This document shows, in pieces, positions 1-5,444 of a DNA stretch of 6,832 nucleotides; position 1 is the first letter of the stretch; every line of letters begins with the position of its first letter. The position numbers and the translations under genes were made by a program. This stretch comes from Candidatus Bathyarchaeota archaeon. GTDB lineage: Archaea; Thermoproteota; Bathyarchaeia; Bathyarchaeales; Bathyarchaeaceae. The stretch lies in assembly GCA_020344715.1 (NCBI GenBank), contig CP070828.1:906231-913062 (forward strand), read 5' to 3'. The notes below the pieces were generated by a model. It did not search any database, was not told where the DNA came from, and saw only the letters and a program-made list of their open reading frames with translations.

Positions 1-913
1 ACTTCTCTAGGCTCTCAACAACCTGAGCCGGTGAGAGTTTGAGTCCCAGCAATTCGTTGGCATAGCTTATTCTGAGGGTCATCTTCTGGGGGGTCAGGTC
101 AGGCGAAATGACTGTACGGTTGGGATATTGCACACGCACTTTTTCCATCGTGCCTCCCATGTCTGCCAAGGCAGTGGCTAGAACGTTCAGGCTTCTTTCA
201 ACTGCTACGTAATCAGTTCCTGTAACGTCTAAGAACAGGTTGGTTGTTTTAGGGGTGACCCGGGTCAGCTCGCCGTTGATGATGGGCGGCATGGAGAGAA
301 CTTGGCCATCTTTGTCAGTCAGTAATGGATATCTCGGCGCCCAATCGACCAAGGATCTGAAAGCTACTCCCTTTTCATGCTTTTCCAAGATTTCCCTCAG
401 ACTCATCTCTTCTGTCTCGTCCAAGGGAACAAACCTGGTCTTGTCAGGTTCAACAGCTGCAAACGTGAATGGCGACTCAACCACATCCAAGTTGTGTACA
501 CCAATCGATGCCTTCTTGCGGTTTCGACCTATTCCCCAGTGCAAGTCTTCCTGCATTTCCATCAAATCGACGATTACATCTTCGTCAAGCCTTATGTTGT
601 GTACAACTGCAGCCAACATGTAAGGTCTGATTTTTGAAACAGTCTTGTCGATCTTTAGCACGGTCACTCCGTCTTTGGCCTCGTACTTTTGTAGTCCTGT
701 CTTCCAACCCATTAATCCTTGAAAGGCGCGTGCTACTCCTGCGTAACTGCTGAAATCGATGCGGTTGGGGTTGAACTCTACTTTGACGTAGTCTGAGCCG
801 ATTTCTTCCAAGTCGAAGCCTAGCCAAGGTAGCCACTTCGCCATATCTTCAACAGTGAGTTGTCGTTCAACGAATTTGCTTAGCCGCTCTTGCTGCAGTG
901 TGATCACCGGCAT
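1..913 (-). CDS. pheT: Phenylalanyl-tRNA synthetase beta subunit, N-terminal part (cut by window edge)
   Basis: This is the beta subunit of the alpha2-beta2 class II PheRS, which charges tRNA-Phe in the cytoplasm; the beta chain carries tRNA-binding and editing domains. The frame is open from the ATG at 913 to the left edge, giving 304 codons of a protein that is usually about 550 residues in archaea, so the 3' part lies outside the window. The start reads MPVITLQQERLSKF. Family-like stretches are EFNPNRIDFSSYAGVARA (residues 45-62), which matches the NPNRxDxxSxxGxARA signature, and LHWGIGRNRKKASIGVHNLD (about 123-142), typical of the archaeal/eukaryal B3/4 region. The ATG overlaps the end of pheS by 10 bp and has a strong AGGAGGA Shine-Dalgarno site inside pheS, so the two subunits are translationally coupled. 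Identification is secure. Editing-site residues were not checked individually. Confidence 0.95.
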   Translation of the reverse strand, partial: MPVITLQQERLSKFVERQLTVEDMAKWLPWLGFDLEEIGSDYVKVEFNPNRIDFSSYAGVARAFQGLMGWKTGLQKYEAKDGVTVLKIDKTVSKIRPYMLAAVVHNIRLDEDVIVDLMEMQEDLHWGIGRNRKKASIGVHNLDVVESPFTFAAVEPDKTRFVPLDETEEMSLREILEKHEKGVAFRSLVDWAPRYPLLTDKDGQVLSMPPIINGELTRVTPKTTNLFLDVTGTDYVAVERSLNVLATALADMGGTMEKVRVQYPNRTVISPDLTPQKMTLRISYANELLGLKLSPAQVVESLEK

Positions 914-2418
914 ACTGGGGTCCTCCTGATCCAGCTTAGACGGTTGCCATACAACAGGCGTATGTCATCTAGGCCTAGTTGAAGCATTGCGATGCGTTCT
1001 AGACCACCTCCCCAGGCCAACACTGGGTGTTTTATGCCCATAGGCGCCAACACTTCTGGTCTGAACATGCCCATTCCGCAGAGTTCCATCCAACGTTTCA
1101 GTTTTGGGACATAGACGGTGGCCTGAGCTGATGGTTCAGTGTAAGGGAAGTAGCATGGCCAGAACTTCACCTTTTTCAGCCCAAACCTTGCGTAGAACAT
1201 TTTGAGTGTTCCCATAAGGTCGCGCAAGGTCAAGCCTTTATCGACCACAATCCCTTCTATTTGGTGAAATTCCGCTGTGTTTTGGTAGGTGACTTGTTCG
1301 TTTCGATAAACTCGGTCGACCGAGAAGACTTTGATGGGGGCCTTCTTGTGTTCAGAAAGATATTTGATAGTCTCGGCGGTGGTGTGAGTTCGCATAACTA
1401 GTCTCTTTGCTTCTGCTGAGCTCCACTTGTAGCCCCAACCCTTCGAACCGGTAGTCCACCCGTTTTCATGAGTTTCTGCAACTGCTTCAACAACACTTTT
1501 CTTTGGCAACCTACCACCCTTCGGATTCGCCAAATAGAATGTGTCCATCATCTCTCGTGCTGGATGATCCTGTGGCTGGAATAAAGCATCGAAGTTCCAG
1601 AAGGCTGTTTCAACCAGTGGTCCTCTGATTTCGGTGAACCCCATCTGTAGAAAAATTTCTCGGGCTCGTTGAATGACTTGTTGTAGTGGATGGATCTTCG
1701 CTGGATAGAATTCCGGTCCCGCTACAGTCACGTCGAACTTTCTGAGTTTCATCTTTCTCCATTTTCTACTTACGATGAGTTCAGGTGTTAGTTGGCTTAT
1801 TTCTGAAGTAATTTGAGGGCCTTTCTTAACTAGTTGCCGGCCTGCGTCGGTGAGTTCGAGTTCTCGCACTGTTTTTTCTGTGACCTCTAGGAGTTTTCGT
1901 CTCTTCAGTATTGAAGCAGAGTCTTGCAGCTTTCTGTCTAATTTTTCAGCTATGGCTGAGCCTCTTTTGGCTAGAAATTTCAAGAGCCGTTCATCGTCTC
2001 CAAGTGGAGGTTTCTCTTCTTGGGCTACAGCAATAGTACCTTTTTCTCTGTCTATTGTTGCCCAATGTTTCCGTGCTAGCCAAGCCAACGCAACAGGAAT
2101 GGTGTCTGCCGGTATGTCCACTTCTTGTTGGACGTCTGAAATTCGGATTTCGCCTCCTCTTCTGTGGGTCAGATCGAGGGTTCTGCGTTCTGGCAACTTT
2201 TTTTCAGCATAGAGTTTTCCCTCTTGATTCAGGGTCATGATAGTTTGTTTTCGTTCGTGAACCGCTATCAGTTTCCCTTCAGCAAGGGTCAGTGCCGCTC
2301 GCATGACAGCTGCGTGTGCGAGGCCGCTGGTTTCCATAATCTGTGCCACGGTTGCTCTTCGGTTCAGCTCTTGCAGGGCAAGCAGGGTTTTCTGTTCGTT
2401 TTCTCTGAGTTCAGCCAT
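904..2418 (-). CDS. pheS: Phenylalanyl-tRNA synthetase alpha subunit, archaeal/eukaryal type
   Basis: This catalytic subunit of class II PheRS activates phenylalanine with ATP and transfers it to tRNA-Phe. The 504-residue product has the normal archaeal length. Residues 1 to about 220 form the N-terminal winged-helix-like region of archaeal and eukaryal alpha chains (MAELRENEQKTLLALQELN and later repeats). The class II catalytic core follows: motif 1 around GFTEIRGPLVETAFWNFDAL (260-279), motif 2 around VFSVDRVYRNE and AEFHQIEG (364-389), the amino-acid pocket strand FPYTEPSAQ (424-432), and motif 3 GGGLERIAM (470-478). The ATG at 2418 has GGAG 10 nt upstream. pheT overlaps the 3' end. One oddity is that motif 2 reads VTYQNTAEFHQ, where from memory the usual archaeal form is closer to VDATHxxEFHQ. 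The reading frame is otherwise intact and the call is secure. Confidence 0.97.
   Translation of the reverse strand: MAELRENEQKTLLALQELNRRATVAQIMETSGLAHAAVMRAALTLAEGKLIAVHERKQTIMTLNQEGKLYAEKKLPERRTLDLTHRRGGEIRISDVQQEVDIPADTIPVALAWLARKHWATIDREKGTIAVAQEEKPPLGDDERLLKFLAKRGSAIAEKLDRKLQDSASILKRRKLLEVTEKTVRELELTDAGRQLVKKGPQITSEISQLTPELIVSRKWRKMKLRKFDVTVAGPEFYPAKIHPLQQVIQRAREIFLQMGFTEIRGPLVETAFWNFDALFQPQDHPAREMMDTFYLANPKGGRLPKKSVVEAVAETHENGWTTGSKGWGYKWSSAEAKRLVMRTHTTAETIKYLSEHKKAPIKVFSVDRVYRNEQVTYQNTAEFHQIEGIVVDKGLTLRDLMGTLKMFYARFGLKKVKFWPCYFPYTEPSAQATVYVPKLKRWMELCGMGMFRPEVLAPMGIKHPVLAWGGGLERIAMLQLGLDDIRLLYGNRLSWIRRTPVCR
921..927 (-). promoter_or_regulatory. Shine-Dalgarno site of pheT inside the end of pheS
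   Basis: The minus strand reads AGGAGGA here, 7 nt upstream of the pheT ATG (911-913). It lies within the last codons of pheS, and pheS stops (TGA, 904-906) just after the pheT start. The site fixes the pheT start and supports coupled, balanced synthesis of the two subunits. Confidence 0.8.
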
Positions 2419-2428
2419 TCATTTTATT

Positions 2429-2432
2429 CTCC
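2429..2432 (-). promoter_or_regulatory. Likely Shine-Dalgarno core of pheS
   Basis: GGAG on the minus strand, 10 nt before the pheS ATG (2416-2418). A second ATG four bases upstream is out of frame. Spacing is slightly long but acceptable, and the presence of the site indicates that pheS is translated from a leadered mRNA. Confidence 0.5.
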
Positions 2433-2537
2433 GGAATATTGATTCGGTATATGCGACTTTCAGAGGTTGACAATGCAGTATAGTGTTGCGCTGACATCGT
2501 ATAGAAGTTTCTACGGTAGTATAATGCCCTGTGCTAG

Positions 2538-2559
2538 CTAAGCGCACGCTTAAAAGTTG
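2538..2559 (-). promoter_or_regulatory. TATA-like element with palindrome upstream of pheS
   Basis: The minus strand carries AACTTTTAAG followed at once by a perfect 14-bp palindromic unit with halves TAAGCG and CGCTTA (2539-2552). It resembles the element upstream of trpS. As a second, proximal TATA box it would start transcription near 2527, leaving a leader of about 109 nt. It could equally be a regulator site within the longer leader. Confidence 0.35.
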
Positions 2560-2615
2560 AATCTTGGAAATTGGTAGGGCATCCCTTCACCGACACGAAA
2601 TGGTATGTAGCAGCG

Positions 2616-2625
2616 CTATTTATAC
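2616..2625 (-). promoter_or_regulatory. TATA box for pheST or for a small RNA
   Basis: The minus strand reads GTATAAATAG, close to the archaeal TATA consensus, with purine-rich GGATAA just upstream in the BRE position. The expected transcription start is near 2595. It lies only 18 bp beyond the trpS stop and about 177 bp from the pheS ATG. This suggests pheST is transcribed separately from trpS, or that a short RNA is made between them. Confidence 0.5.
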
Positions 2626-2643
2626 TTATCCTGGTCATGATGA

Positions 2644-3756
2644 TCATTCAACTTCCAGTATTTCTCTTGCCTTGTCAATGTTTTGTCGTCGTTTTCTTCG
2701 ATGGTCCTTCACAAAGCTCAACACAATCTCGATCAGCCGTTGCTTGTCTTCTCCGCACAGGATTCTTCCGCTTCTGCAATCGCGATATAGTTGGGCGACT
2801 TGTTTGTCCTCTTTGAAGAAGTGAAACATGTACATATCATAGACGGGGCAAATCTCTGGAATTCCACCTAGTTTGCGTTGTTCCTGCGCTGTTGGTCTTC
2901 CCCCTGTAAACGCGTTGGAAATTTTCTTCTTGATGCTTTTAGGGGTCTCTTGAAAGGTGAAGTAGCTCATGGGGTTCCGCTTGCTCATCTTGGGGGAACC
3001 GTCTAGGCACTTGATGAGTTTATGATAGGTAGAAGACGGCAGTACGAAGCGATATTTTCGGCGAAACTTGGAGGCAAGGTCTCTGGTTAGTCGGAGGTGG
3101 GGGTCTTGATCGACGCCGACTGGCACTACAGTTGGTTTTGGCCCCCCAAAGTCTTCAAGCTGAGGTAGAAGTATGTCCCCCGCTTGGATGAGTGCCGATA
3201 TGTAGAGCCCCATGTGGCGTTCGCCATAGATGGCCTTCATGGTAGCCAGAGTTACGTTTCTGCCAAAGATTATAGCCAAGTCCTTTACCCTCTCCTCTCT
3301 TGACTGACGGTAGATGCAGCCTCGTCTAGGATCGAACCCCAAAGCTAGAAGATCGGCAACATTGCCGACGGCGTATTTTTCACTTCTCTCGAATGGGATT
3401 TTGTTATCTTCATATGCTTCAACATCTGCTATCCCATAGAATGCGGTAGCCCCTTGCTGTTGAAAGTATATGACCTCTCGGGCTGTCGTGAGCGTTCCAA
3501 GGTGGAATTCTCCCGTCGGCTTGATGCCGCTCATCACGGCATATTCTTCGTGGGTTTTCATCGCGTGTAGAATGGGGGCGAAGTCTCGGTGTCCGAAGAT
3601 TACTCCTCTTCTCATGGACACGTAGGGATCGGGTACTTGCATCAACAAAGGCTTGAAGGGTTGGATTCCAAACTCTTCATATAAGCGTTCGTAGTCTTCC
3701 ACCACTGTCGTGCCAAAGGGGTCAAGTGTAGTCTTCTTAGGGGAGGACTTGCTCAA
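2644..3756 (-). CDS. trpS: Tryptophanyl-tRNA synthetase, archaeal type
   Basis: This cytoplasmic class I synthetase joins tryptophan to tRNA-Trp. The 370-residue product has the usual archaeal length. The N-terminal extension (1 to about 70) contains LDPFGTTVVEDYERLYEEFG. The Rossmann catalytic domain begins with SGIKPTGEFHLGTLTTA (76-92), where HLGT occupies the HIGH position. VGVDQDPHLRLTRDLA (213-228) is a TrpRS signature, and the KMSKS loop is PKMSKRNP (255-262). The helical anticodon-binding region follows with YMFHFFKEDKQVAQLYRDCRSG. The start is TTG: an in-frame TGA lies two codons upstream, AGGAGG sits 9 nt before the TTG, and the next in-frame Met is residue 39, past the conserved N-terminus. 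Choice of TrpRS over the related TyrRS rests on the DQDPxxRLTRD block. The C-terminus is very basic (KDHRRKRRQNIDKAR). Confidence 0.95.
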   Translation of the reverse strand: MSKSSPKKTTLDPFGTTVVEDYERLYEEFGIQPFKPLLMQVPDPYVSMRRGVIFGHRDFAPILHAMKTHEEYAVMSGIKPTGEFHLGTLTTAREVIYFQQQGATAFYGIADVEAYEDNKIPFERSEKYAVGNVADLLALGFDPRRGCIYRQSREERVKDLAIIFGRNVTLATMKAIYGERHMGLYISALIQAGDILLPQLEDFGGPKPTVVPVGVDQDPHLRLTRDLASKFRRKYRFVLPSSTYHKLIKCLDGSPKMSKRNPMSYFTFQETPKSIKKKISNAFTGGRPTAQEQRKLGGIPEICPVYDMYMFHFFKEDKQVAQLYRDCRSGRILCGEDKQRLIEIVLSFVKDHRRKRRQNIDKAREILEVE

Positions 3757-3765
3757 TTTTCAACG

Positions 3766-3771
3766 CCTCCT
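3766..3771 (-). promoter_or_regulatory. Shine-Dalgarno site fixing the TTG start of trpS
   Basis: A full AGGAGG on the minus strand, 9 nt upstream of TTG (3754-3756). Another TTG lies in between but is out of frame and too close to the site. This makes the TTG start of trpS well supported. Confidence 0.75.
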
Positions 3772-3893
3772 AAATCTGATGTTGAGACACTACTGAAAAG
3801 CTTATTCATCGTGAAAATATCGGCAACTAGAAAATCGCGGTTGAATACAATTGAAGGGACCAGCCCCAGTCCAAGGCGTTCACCTGGTTATTG

Positions 3894-3919
3894 AAGTGCA
3901 AGACACGCACTTAAAGGTT
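3894..3919 (-). promoter_or_regulatory. TATA-like element with adjacent hairpin upstream of trpS
   Basis: The minus strand reads AACCTTTAAG, a weak TATA-like box centred near 3914, running into a perfect 6-bp inverted repeat (AAGTGC and GCACTT, 7-nt spacer, 3894-3912). A similar element, AACTTTTAAG joined to a palindrome containing GCGTG, occurs upstream of pheS (2539-2558). If this is the promoter, transcription would start near 3888 and give a trpS leader of about 130 nt. The role is inferred from position and similarity only. Confidence 0.35.
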
Positions 3920-3981
3920 TACACCCTATTCCAGGGCGCTTTAGAATGAAGACGCACGAAAAGCCTGGCAGTTTCAGCAGC

Positions 3982-4077
3982 TTAGGATGAATCATCTTCA
4001 TCGTCCTGAGGGAAGTAATTCGCAACTTGGTCATCAAAGGTCGCGTCTTCACATCTTTGGAGCTTATAGGTTTCCAA
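3982..4077 (-). CDS. Possible 31-residue acidic micro-protein
   Basis: A short frame begins with TTG at 4077 and ends with TAA at 3982-3984. It begins ETYKLQRCEDATF after the start residue and ends NYFPQDDEDDSS, an acidic tail of the kind seen at the ends of small archaeal proteins. An in-frame TAA lies three codons upstream of the TTG, so the protein cannot be longer. A TATA-like CCCTTAAAG (4100-4108) lies about 26 bp upstream of the TTG, which would suit a leaderless transcript; AAGGT about 9 nt before the TTG is a weak ribosome site. The codon mix looks protein-like, but the frame is short enough to be chance. It has one cysteine and no domain I recognise. It could also be a relic of a lost gene. 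It overlaps no other gene and is divergent to map. Confidence 0.3.
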   Translation of the reverse strand: METYKLQRCEDATFDDQVANYFPQDDEDDSS

Positions 4078-4078
4078 A

Positions 4079-4096
4079 CTTTTTTAACCTTTAACC
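4079..4096 (+). promoter_or_regulatory. Probable map promoter (T-rich TATA-like boxes)
   Basis: Two overlapping TATA-like boxes lie here, CTTTTTAACC (4079-4088) and CTTTAACC (4089-4096). Placing transcription start about 26 bp downstream of their centres gives roughly 4110 to 4118, next to the GTG at 4112 and the ATG at 4121. No good Shine-Dalgarno site precedes either codon, so map is probably translated from a leaderless or nearly leaderless mRNA. Confidence 0.45.
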
Positions 4097-4120
4097 TCTT
4101 TAAGGGAATCCGTGCTGGTC

Positions 4121-5023
4121 ATGTCCATTCCGGAAGAGGATTTTCAAAAGTACGTAGCAGCTGGAAACATCGCCGCTAAAGTTCGGGAACAAATGCGAAG
4201 AGCGGTTTCAGAAGGAACACTAGTGATTGATATCTGCGAGAAGGCTGAGGCGTTAATTCGAGAGAGCGGAGGAAAACCTGCATTTCCGTGTAATGTTTCA
4301 ATAAACGAAGTTGCCGCTCACTATTCTTCTCCTCCGCTAGATAAGAAAGCTATTCCAGAAAACTCCATTGTCAAGGTAGACGTAGGCGTGCATGTAGATG
4401 GCTACATAGCTGACACTGCCGTAACTGTATGCCTTGATCCAGAACATGAGAATCTGACGCGTGCGGCTGAGGAAGCGTTGGAAACTGCCATTAAATTGCT
4501 TCGGCCCGGGCTATCTATCGCGAGATTCGGTTCAGCCATTCAGAAGTCAATACAGAAATGGGGGCTCAAACCGATTTCCAATCTGACCGGACACAAGATA
4601 AGTCGCTTTTCGTTGCATGCTGGAAAAGCTCTACCAAACGTGTTTCACCTATCTACATCCCGAGTAAAAGTAGGGGAAATCTACGCTGTGGAACCGTTTG
4701 TAACCACGTCTGAAGCTGCTGGTAGAGTAATAAGGGCGAGGGAAGCATATATTTTCAGGTTTGTCAAACGAAAATCTTCGAAGACTGAACATGCAAAGCA
4801 GCTACTGAACTACATTGAAAAGAACTTTCGAACATTGCCCTTCTCGGAGCGTTGGCTTGACGGATGCGTGCCAAGTGACTATCATTCAGCTGCTTTCTCA
4901 GAGCTTCTGTCTTCGAAAAGCTTGATGGCCTATCCCGTGTTTACTGAAGCCAGCGGAAAACGAGTAGCGCAAGCGGAACATACAGTTGTCATAACAAAAG
5001 ACGGCTGTCGCGTACTAACCTAG
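4121..5023 (+). CDS. map: Type II methionine aminopeptidase
   Basis: This metalloenzyme removes the initiator methionine from nascent proteins in the cytoplasm. The 300-residue product (ATG at 4121) has the usual archaeal length. Counting from the possible GTG start three codons earlier (4112), the dinuclear metal ligands are all present: D90, D101, H161, E194 and E289. The substrate-site histidines H70 (SINEVAAHYSSP) and H169 (FSLHAGKALPNV) are also there. Spacing matches the Pyrococcus furiosus enzyme (H62, D82, D93, H153, H161, E187, E280) almost exactly. The stretch from about residue 205 to 275 is the type II helical insert. The ATG is preferred because the family N-terminus begins a few residues before the KYVAAGNIA helix; GTG at 4112 is the alternative. 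The gene converges with the downstream minus-strand operon, overlapping it by 9 bp. Confidence 0.95.
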   Translation: MSIPEEDFQKYVAAGNIAAKVREQMRRAVSEGTLVIDICEKAEALIRESGGKPAFPCNVSINEVAAHYSSPPLDKKAIPENSIVKVDVGVHVDGYIADTAVTVCLDPEHENLTRAAEEALETAIKLLRPGLSIARFGSAIQKSIQKWGLKPISNLTGHKISRFSLHAGKALPNVFHLSTSRVKVGEIYAVEPFVTTSEAAGRVIRAREAYIFRFVKRKSSKTEHAKQLLNYIEKNFRTLPFSERWLDGCVPSDYHSAAFSELLSSKSLMAYPVFTEASGKRVAQAEHTVVITKDGCRVLT

Positions 5024-5431
5024 TGTAGTCCCTGTTTTTTTCGTGTCTTTGACTTCACGGTAGATTTCGGCGATTACCATATTTTCATTGCATTTTGGGC
5101 ATGGGTCTGCTTCTTTGAATACGAAGTCGCCACGCTGAAAATCTCGGACATTTTTTAGTCCGCATTTTTCGCAGAGTATTGTTGAGGTTACTGGTTGTGC
5201 TTTCAAAGCTAGTTTCATAATTCGCTTCCTTGTCTGGAACAATACATACATGGACAATGCCAACGTTGTCGCTCCCAGTGTTAGGTAGAAACTTCCCTCT
5301 TCGAAATTGCCGCGCGCGAGCATCAGGTCAACTCCTTGAAAAACTGAGGCAACTGATAGTAGAAGGGCTATCACCAGGATCGCGAGGAGAATTGGGGACA
5401 TCCTTCTTTGAGCAGTGAAGGGTTCACTCAT
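5015..5431 (-). CDS. Small membrane protein with C-terminal zinc ribbon, unknown function
   Basis: I do not recognise a named family. The 138-residue product has two predicted membrane segments (about 12-34, SPILLAILVIALLLSVASV, and 46-65, GSFYLTLGATTLALSMYVLF) joined by a short charged loop. A basic stretch follows (QTRKRIMKLALKAQ), then a soluble C-terminal zinc ribbon with two CxxC knuckles, C87/C90 (CEKCG) and C111/C114 (CPKCN), 20 residues apart. The basic residues after the second segment suggest that the zinc ribbon faces the cytoplasm. The ATG at 5431 has AGGTGA 6 nt upstream. It is the second gene of an operon with the DUF1512-like membrane protein, 10 bp downstream of it, and may act with it. 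It is a real gene: the frame is intact, the motifs are ordered and the ribosome site is strong. Confidence 0.8.
   Translation of the reverse strand: MSEPFTAQRRMSPILLAILVIALLLSVASVFQGVDLMLARGNFEEGSFYLTLGATTLALSMYVLFQTRKRIMKLALKAQPVTSTILCEKCGLKNVRDFQRGDFVFKEADPCPKCNENMVIAEIYREVKDTKKTGTTLG
5035..5041 (+). terminator. T7 terminator of map
   Basis: A run of seven T on the plus strand, 12 nt after the map stop codon, followed by a further T-rich stretch. Archaeal RNA polymerase terminates at such runs without needing a hairpin. It lies within the antisense of the last codons of the neighbouring zinc-ribbon gene, where it encodes the lysine pair of DTKKTG. Confidence 0.55.
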
Positions 5432-5437
5432 TGATTT

Positions 5438-5444
5438 TCACCTA
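5438..5444 (-). promoter_or_regulatory. Shine-Dalgarno site overlapping the upstream stop codon
   Basis: The minus strand reads TAGGTGA, where TAG (5442-5444) is the stop codon of the DUF1512-like gene and AGGTGA is the ribosome site of the zinc-ribbon gene, 6 nt before its ATG. The shared bases point to translational coupling. Confidence 0.75.

Larger units (their letters stand above)
2419..2643 (-). other. 225-bp intergenic region: pheST promoter and long leader
   Basis: No open frame with protein-like content is visible between the trpS stop (2644) and the pheS start (2418). Read on the minus strand it holds, in order: a good TATA box (2616-2625); a small bulged hairpin built on GGT, AGGG, CCCT and ACC around 2574-2592; a second TATA-like element joined to a perfect 14-bp palindrome, TAAGCG-TG-CGCTTA seen on the minus strand (2539-2552); an imperfect 18-bp palindrome (2498-2515); and four copies of TATAC spaced 20, 21 and 31 bp apart (2447-2523). 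Transcription from the upstream TATA box would give a leader of about 175 nt, long for an archaeon. The stretch may be a regulatory leader or may encode a short RNA. No tRNA or convincing C/D box RNA was found. Confidence 0.5.
3757..4111. other. 355-bp divergent intergenic region between trpS and map
   Basis: No long gene is present. The half nearest trpS (about 3757-3920) carries the probable trpS promoter and leader: a TATA-like CTTTAAG element next to a hairpin (3894-3912) and a GC-rich stretch able to fold in competing ways (3857-3888). The other half holds a 31-codon acidic micro-ORF on the minus strand (3982-4077) and T-rich TATA-like boxes for map on the plus strand (4079-4096). A further short inverted repeat, CCCT-ATTCC-AGGG, lies at 3925-3937. 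No tRNA was found on either strand. Confidence 0.5.

Noticed and set aside
585..836. 83-codon minus-strand frame rich in Arg and Gln
   Set aside because: It lies wholly inside pheT in another frame of the same strand. The pheT frame is continuous and has family motifs.
1850..2442. Several plus-strand frames of 60-120 codons opposite pheS
   Set aside because: They are antisense shadows of pheS, Ser-rich with no recognisable domains, no ribosome sites, and they overlap each other.
2637..2643. ATGATGA on the plus strand as a C box
   Set aside because: No D box (CTGA) follows at a suitable distance, and the sequence runs into the end of trpS.
2564..2824. Two plus-strand frames of 81 and 86 codons opposite the 3' end of trpS
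   Set aside because: They overlap each other and lie mostly antisense to the KMSKS-distal part of trpS. The hydrophobic run in one of them comes from reading antisense codons, and there is no promoter or ribosome site.
3851..3912. Possible tRNA in the trpS-map spacer
   Set aside because: No T-arm with GTTCRA in a closed stem, no acceptor stem and no anticodon arm could be assembled on either strand.
3986..4002. Inverted repeat GATGAA-TCATC-TTCATC as an operator
   Set aside because: It falls within the acidic codons of the micro-ORF (GAC GAT GAA GAT GAT TCA), which produce such repeats by themselves. It would only be of interest if the micro-ORF is not real.
3982..4010. C/D box small RNA suggested by ACGATGA and CTGA on the minus strand
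   Set aside because: The C box has a mismatch, the distance to CTGA is too short for a full RNA, and no C'/D' pair was found.
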